64,000 nt of DNA from Thermothelomyces thermophilus ATCC 42464 (taxonomy: Eukaryota > Ascomycota > Sordariomycetes > Sordariales > Chaetomiaceae), in NCBI RefSeq assembly GCF_000226095.1, contig NC_016476.1, positions 992,001 through 1,056,000 on the forward strand, in the 5' to 3' direction. The position numbers and the translations under genes are program-made. The notes under the pieces are model-generated. The model worked only from the letters and a program-made list of their open reading frames with translations, was not told the DNA's origin and did no database searches. This document shows positions 58,886 to 64,000 of the stretch, piece after piece (position 1 is the stretch's first letter; the number at the start of each line of letters is the position of its first letter).

Positions 58886-59647
58886 CTAGAACATTTCCAG
58901 ATCCATATCCACCTCTGTTTCTTCAGGGTATCCCGTCATGATCTCTCTCAGAACCTGGGTCCACCACGGCTGACACCGCGCGCCAAACAACGCCTTTCTG
59001 TACTCCCACCAAGCCGGCCAGAATCCCGCCATCTCCCAGTCGAGAATGCCGGTGACATGGCCCGTATCGGGGTCAAGGAGGATGTTCTCCCATGACAAGT
59101 CGGCATGAGCAAATCGAATTTCGTGGTTGTCCGGCAACCGGGGTCGATACTTTTCCACCCATTCCGGCCGAGGGCACTCCTTCAGAGGAGCCACGAGGAG
59201 GTCGTGGAAGTCGCCAACTGTGGAGAATGGTCCGCAGGTAGAGCGGTTATCCAGTCGGTGATCGTAAGCCGGCCCTCCAGAGCAAGACCCAATCCACCCA
59301 GCACCATCCGGGCGAAGATTATGTAGCTGCTCGAAGTATGAACGGAGCTGCCGAATCGTCTCGCCGCGGGCACCTTCGCTCATGTTCGGCCAGGCAACGC
59401 CCAACTCAGAGCCCGGAAGCCGCTCCATGACAAACCAGCCATGCTCGTTGTCACCGCTCGGCTCGAGGTGAATTTCCAGGACGGCCGGGACAGGCAGCGA
59501 CGTGTGGCGCCGAACGAAGTCCATCGCTTCCACTTCTCGCTGCAGCCTCCATGCCGGTCCCAGCTTGCGGACAGTGTCGGAGTCTTGGAACACAATCCTT
59601 CCGGGGGGCCGTAACGTACGGGGGGCGTCGAAGGTTGCATCAGCCAT
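58886..59647 (-). CDS. Aminoglycoside phosphotransferase (APH) family protein
   Basis: Single exon, 253 aa. The catalytic loop FAHADLSWENIL contains the H-x-D and Asn of the APH/choline-kinase fold, and GILDWEMAGFWPAWWEY supplies the metal-binding Asp and the typical proline-tryptophan stretch. WFVMERLPGSELG is the hinge. The N-terminal lobe is short but retains RKLGPAWRLQREVEAMDFVR, with a plausible ATP-lysine or alpha-C region. Fungal members are very numerous, small-molecule kinase-like, and mostly of unknown substrate; antibiotic resistance should not be assumed. Its start lies about 350 bp from the stop of the zinc-finger gene, on the same strand. Confidence 0.85.
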   Translation of the reverse strand: MADATFDAPRTLRPPGRIVFQDSDTVRKLGPAWRLQREVEAMDFVRRHTSLPVPAVLEIHLEPSGDNEHGWFVMERLPGSELGVAWPNMSEGARGETIRQLRSYFEQLHNLRPDGAGWIGSCSGGPAYDHRLDNRSTCGPFSTVGDFHDLLVAPLKECPRPEWVEKYRPRLPDNHEIRFAHADLSWENILLDPDTGHVTGILDWEMAGFWPAWWEYRKALFGARCQPWWTQVLREIMTGYPEETEVDMDLEMF

Positions 59648-59996
59648 CGTCGGTATGGAGGGTAAATAACTATTAAGGCATGTGTATCGTCTTGTGGGTC
59701 GGGGACAGCCTAGATGGTACTCTCAGGCAAGGTGATCTCCCGAACTCCCTGCAGAGAGAGCAGTGAAGCAGGTGGCATGAGCTTGGACAAGACTCACAAT
59801 ATTATTGGTTGGGGATTACAGATACTCCGCTCGAAAGTGTGTTGATTAATAATTAATGGCGACAATAGGTCTATGGTAAACAGGTATTAATTAGCGACAC
59901 GCAGGTCCATCAAGTCAGCGTATTTATTAAATCTCTGTAGAACAATCGCGCCGCTCTGAACAGAATCGAGTGGTCTGCAAAAGTGTAGAAGAGCGC
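59648..59996. promoter_or_regulatory. Upstream region of the APH gene
   Basis: About 350 bp, AT-rich in its middle (TTGATTAATAATTAATGG near 59842-59859). It should hold the APH promoter and the 3' end of the zinc-finger gene. No specific site is claimed. Confidence 0.35.
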
Positions 59997-60787
59997 CTAA
60001 GCTTGAATTTGTGATCGCAAGAAGCGAAGGAACTTTCCCAGTGGCGTTCCCATTGCCAGTGCCTCAGAGCAGGAGTCACTTTCGACGTGCTGCAAAAGGC
60101 CGCTTATCCAGGCGAAAGGCGTTTCGCATGTCGGACATTTGAAAGGGAAATCGGGGTTGTCGTCGCAGGTGTATCTCCAGGACAGGAAACATTCGAAGGC
60201 TATCTCGGTAACGCGATCGCAATCCGCGCCAGACTCGCAGGTTCCAGCCTCAAGATGCAGCACCATGGCCGACTTAGAGACGAACATTTTTGGGCACCCC
60301 GGGCAGCTGACGGTCTTCTCAGCGTGGGTTTGGAGGTGCTGAAAAAAAGTGTGTTAGCCAAGACTTGTATGTATGTATGTATGTACATGCGGGTCGAACG
60401 AATGGATCACGGCGAATTGATTACACTCTTGAGGTTTGAGGGAGAACTAAAGTATGTTCCGCAGGTCTCGCACAGGTTGTGCTCGTCTACATCGTGCTGG
60501 GCGAGCTGATCTGGGTTGTTGAAACAGTAGTCGCAAACGGTACAACAATAGTGTACCGTCTCCGCGTGGTCGTTCAGCTCAGCCAGCGAGGCGAAATCAG
60601 GCTGGTCGGGGCACCTCTCGCAAAAGTTGTGGAACTTGGAGTTGGCGACGTGTTGTTGCTTGGCCCGCGTCGAAGAGAAGAACCGCCGGCACCGCGTACA
60701 ATACGTATCAGGGTGCTTGCTCTGAGCATGTTGGTGGAGCGATCTCGAATGTTCAAAGTACCGGTCGCAATGCCAGCAATCGCCCAT
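59997..60787 (-). CDS. C2H2 zinc-finger protein
   Basis: Exon 1 is 60425-60787 and exon 2 is 59997-60338, joined in phase 0 (SPSNLKS/HLQTHAEKT) over an 86-bp intron (GTAATC...CAG), giving 234 aa. It carries repeated Cys-x2-Cys...His-x-His units: CWHCDRYFEHSRSLHQHAQSKH opens it, followed by CTRCRRFF, CTVCDYCFNNPDQLAQHDVDEH, CETCGTYF with LKSHLQTH, CPGCPKMF with LHLEAGTC, and a final CPTCETPF finger. Fingers cover nearly the whole chain. Irregular spacing and histidine-poor fingers resemble fungal proteins of unknown role, some binding RNA or protein rather than DNA. The intron contains a TGTATGTATGTATGTATG microsatellite. The start is the first Met, right before the first finger. Confidence 0.82.
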
Positions 60788-61423
60788 CTCAGTGCCTTAG
60801 CAAAGCTCCAAGCAAGAAGGTAATTAATCCGGATGAGCATGGAGAATTGGGGTTAATTATCGCGCCGACGCCGAGGTGACCAGACCAGCTCTCGATGCGG
60901 GGTCATTAAATGCGCGAGCTCATGACTCAGTCACTGACTGTTGTCACACGGAAATGCAAACGTTGATTGGTTAATTATCCGACGAGTTCTCAGGAGAAGC
61001 AGCCGTTTCGGCGACGCCGTTACTCGGCGGCCTACAGCGCCAGCGTGGCCTTGAGGAACAAACGGGCAGAGACGGGCCGCAGGGCGCCCCCCAAAGGGAG
61101 TCATTTCGCTGAGACATTTGGCTGTCGCAACGCCCTGCTTTCTCCTCCTTCGCTGGCCGGCAATAAACATCCTCGGCCCGGCAGGGCCAGGCAGACCAAT
61201 AAGGAACCACCAAAGGTCAGAACGGCTCACGTACATGCGAGCAAAGCCGCACGGGAAGGATAACCAGGGGGACAAAGGCGATCCCCGATGAAGTCACCCG
61301 TTAGCGGTGGACTGCTGGAGTTCACCACCAGCTAACAATATATCAACATTAAGACCACGATAACCGTATCAAGACTCAATAAGACGAGACGGGATGCCCT
61401 TGTCTGTCTCTGATTGTACTCTA
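60788..61423. other. Intergenic region between two minus-strand genes
   Basis: About 640 bp between the zinc-finger gene start and the kinesin stop. A 98-codon plus-strand frame and overlapping minus-strand frames have no recognisable domains. No RNA gene was seen. Confidence 0.35.
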
Positions 61424-63648
61424 TCACACCGTCATATAATAATATCTCGATGCCTCATCCCACTCCATAAACACCTCCGACTCCATCTCCTTGACCTTCA
61501 CCACAACCTGCCGCCACGGCGCTATCGCATAGGACCCCGGTAGCAGCGACGGCATCACCAACGCGCACAAGTACGCGTCATCATTCTCGTCACTGCCACC
61601 ACCACCACCACCAACACCACCACCGCTACCACCGCTGCCATCAGTATCGTTCCCCTCCCCCCGCGCCGCTGCCGTCGTCGCGAGCTTATCAGCCACCAAA
61701 TTGCCTAAGACGTCCCTCGTCCGGGGCCCCGCGGCCCGCGCCGGACACATGATCATGGCGTACGCCTTTCCGCCGCCGGCGGCCTGAGCAAACATGGCGT
61801 ACTCGGGCGGCGGCGTCCAACCGACCACCATGCCCGGCCGGATGCGCTGCCGGAACGGCACGGCGCCCGCGTCCGGCTCCGGGTCGGCGCTGCAGTCGAG
61901 CCGCTCCATCCGGCTCATGAGGCCGGGAAGGCCGCCCTCCTCTCCCTTCTGCTGCTGTTGCTGCTGAGTGGCGATCTTATTTGCGGAGGCGAGGGCCCGC
62001 TGCGAGTCGATGTGCAGCTTCCACAGCTTGGTCTGGAAGGCCTGCGCTTGCTCGGGGGAGACGCCGGGGCTCTTGAGGCAGCGGGTGATGAACTCGGGAC
62101 TGGGCAGGCGCAGGAGCTGCGGCCCTGTCTCGGTCGGGGCCAGGAGTTCGGGGGCAATGGCAGGGTCTCCTGACTAGACGCATCGGGTTTTACCAGTCAG
62201 TGAGTGTTATAATAATACACAAATGGCATAGATGTTATGTGAGTGTAGAATGTTGGGTGGGGGAGCGGATTCAGAGAAAAGAGAAGGGGGCGGGGGGGCG
62301 ACAGAGCGCTTAATTACGTACCTCCCGCTGGATCCAGTCGCGCAGCTGTTCGTTCTTCCACGTAGCCGGCACGCTGGGGCTGTACTCGACGGGCTTCGCT
62401 TTGGGGACGGCCACGCGAAGCATCTCGGCGTAGCGCAGCGTGTTCTTGCTCGCGCCGATGTCGGCCAGGCACGGGTTGACGCAGGCCACGACGACCGTCC
62501 GGCAGCTGCGGGAGCTCGCCGGGTCGAAGACGTGCTTTAGCGTCTTGGTCAGGGTGCTCTGCCGGAAGGGGATGTAAGCGGGCTTCTTGCTGGATCGCCC
62601 CGCGAACGCATCGGCGTCGGCCACGGCGCGTCCGCGGATGCAGTCCTTGAGCACCGAGAGGCTCGAGTTGATCTCGCGCGCCTCCTTCATACGGCTCGTA
62701 TCGTGAGCGACCTTGTCGCGGGCAGCCTCGGAACCTGCCAGATCCACCAGGTATAGGAGGCCGTCCTGGGCCTCGGGCAAGGCCGGGTTCTCGAAGCGCA
62801 TTCGACAGATGGCGTGTGAGCGGGAGGAGTTGTCGTTCCTCAGGGTCGGCGTCGTGCGGCGGAGGGAGGCAGCGGCGTCAATGTATCCGAGGAGTGTCTC
62901 CTTGTCGGTCACTTGGTACTCCAGAGCCCCTGCCATCTGGGTTACGCCAAAGGAATCTTCCAGGATCGAGATTTGCTTGCGGTCGTTGAGGAGGTCTGCA
63001 GATGGGGGTGGTGTGAGAAAATGTGGCTGGCTGGCTTGTCCGGATTCAGAGAAGGGCCGGCCGCTTACCGTATGCTGTCTGGCCTGTAAGCTCAATGATG
63101 GACATGGAGATCTTCCTTTCTCCGTCCAACGAGCCGTCCATCAAGGTCTCGGCCACATGTCGCTCCAATCCGCTAACCGTTAGAGTCTTTCCGGAAGAAG
63201 TCTGGCCGTACGCGAACACGGTTCCGACTCCTCCGCCCCAGGCCCAAGGGACAAGAGGCTTGACCAGATCCTCATAGATCTGGTTGGTGGAGGCTTCGGG
63301 TCCATACAGACTGTCGAGCGTGTATTCGGAGGACTGGTCGATGTTAGAACGCGTCTGGGCTCGTTGACAGCCGTACCAAGAGGCACGTACCCTAATCCTT
63401 GGGAGTCCTCTCACGGGTTGCTGCAGCTCGTGCAAGTCGACAGTGTTGGTGCCGCTGCGGATGTGGACTCCGACGGGAAACCCCTGAGCCACTTCATCCT
63501 CCAACATGGGCCGCACCCTTGCGCAGACCACGATATCGGGACTGGCAGCATCGGTGGCCCTTTTCTGCTGCGTGGCCGATGCGCTGGGTTTAAAAGTAGC
63601 CACGAGCTTTTTGTAGCGCTCGGCGTTGTCGATGATGAACTGCTCCAT
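61424..63648 (-). CDS. Kinesin-like motor protein
   Basis: Four exons: 63391-63648, 63069-63333, 62322-62995 and 61424-62173; 648 aa. Introns are 57 bp (GTACGT, branch CTAAC, CAG), 73 bp, 148 bp and all in consistent phase. The motor domain begins near residue 38 (VVCARVRPMLEDE). It has the P-loop GQTSSGKT, switch I NDNSSRSHAI, switch II LVDLAGSE, and the microtubule-binding loop region YIPFRQSTLTKTLKHVF. After the motor comes a tail with a glutamine run, a glycine/serine loop and a C-terminal beta-rich end (VVVKVKEMESEVFMEWDEASRYYYMTV region). The lack of a long coiled coil and the N-terminal motor recall the shorter fungal kinesins; the subfamily is not assigned. The protein uses ATP to work on microtubules in transport or spindle dynamics. 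Confidence 0.88.
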
Positions 63649-64000
63649 GGCGGAGTCGTAAACGTGCGGTGGAGGAACGGAGAAAAACTATCGATAATCA
63701 ATTATTAGCTCGCTCTGTGTCTGCCAATGGTCGTGGTAGGAACTTACAGCAGCGCCTGCCTACAGAAACATCGCCGGACTACGGATTGAAAGGAATCCGC
63801 CCGTTCAACGTCAATCTAGAGTTTATTTATCATCAGCGGAAACACAGTGTTGCCTGAAAGTGCAAAAAAAGGAGAGCTACCCGGGATGTGACAAAACAGA
63901 CTGTTTGGATCCCTAGGCAACGACCCCGCCTCTTGTCTTAAATAGTTACAGCATTTCTAGGGAAAATAGTTCTAGCATGGTACTTGGTACTGCTCGCGAT
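63649..64000. promoter_or_regulatory. Upstream region of the kinesin gene
   Basis: About 350 bp to the right edge. Short frames only. It should contain the kinesin promoter and leader. No specific motif is claimed. Confidence 0.35.

Overview
The window looks like a chromosome segment from a filamentous ascomycete, most likely a Sordariomycete close to the Chaetomiaceae. The evidence is short GT-AG introns of 57 to 153 bp, GC-rich third codon positions, pyrimidine-rich and CAA-rich leaders, a typical gene set (Zn2Cys6 regulator, fungal CorA-like protein, PL1 pectate lyase, DUF2945/HVA1 protein), and a block of transposons mutated in the manner of repeat-induced point mutation (RIP: CpA to TpA on both strands). 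The genus assignment is inference.

Positions 1 to about 26,900 are one nest of transposons, AT-rich, full of TA dinucleotides and almost free of open frames. The outermost layer is a Ty1/copia element on the minus strand, seen as pieces at 1-1304, 8550-9055 and 25019-27211. Two full-length copies of one Ty3/gypsy family (here gypsy-A) sit inside it in opposite orientations: 1305-8549 (plus) and 9056-25018 (minus). Each has its own 5-bp target duplication. The minus copy received two more insertions: a 5'-truncated LINE at 14240-15494 with a 13-bp duplication, and a second gypsy family (gypsy-B) at 16808-24433 with a 5-bp duplication. The duplications give the order of events. All LTR elements are fossils with many breaks.

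The nest ends inside a host gene. Immediately right of the presumed copia LTR lies the 3' part of a SET/MYND-type methyltransferase gene (27212-27770). From there on the DNA is ordinary gene space: a secreted PL1 pectate lyase, a small HVA1/DUF2945 protein, a divergent pair (kinase-like protein and an uncharacterised protein with an E-x-K motif), an uncharacterised conserved protein, a HAL2-like 3'(2'),5'-bisphosphate nucleotidase, an eight-exon CorA-like protein, a Zn2Cys6 regulator, a large membrane-anchored amidohydrolase with a second degenerate amidohydrolase domain, an APH-family phosphotransferase, a C2H2 zinc-finger protein and a kinesin.

Between the CorA gene and the amidohydrolase (about 43.4-55.5 kb) the region is gene-poor and decayed. 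It holds relics of an MFS drug transporter and of an alpha/beta hydrolase, a few weak frames, and one of two solo LTRs of another LTR family (31155-31342 and 51339-51557), both with perfect 5-bp duplications. No tRNA, rRNA or CRISPR array was seen, and no evident secondary-metabolite cluster. Gene models were spliced by eye from donor, branch and acceptor sites with reading frame checked across each junction; they have not been checked against transcripts.
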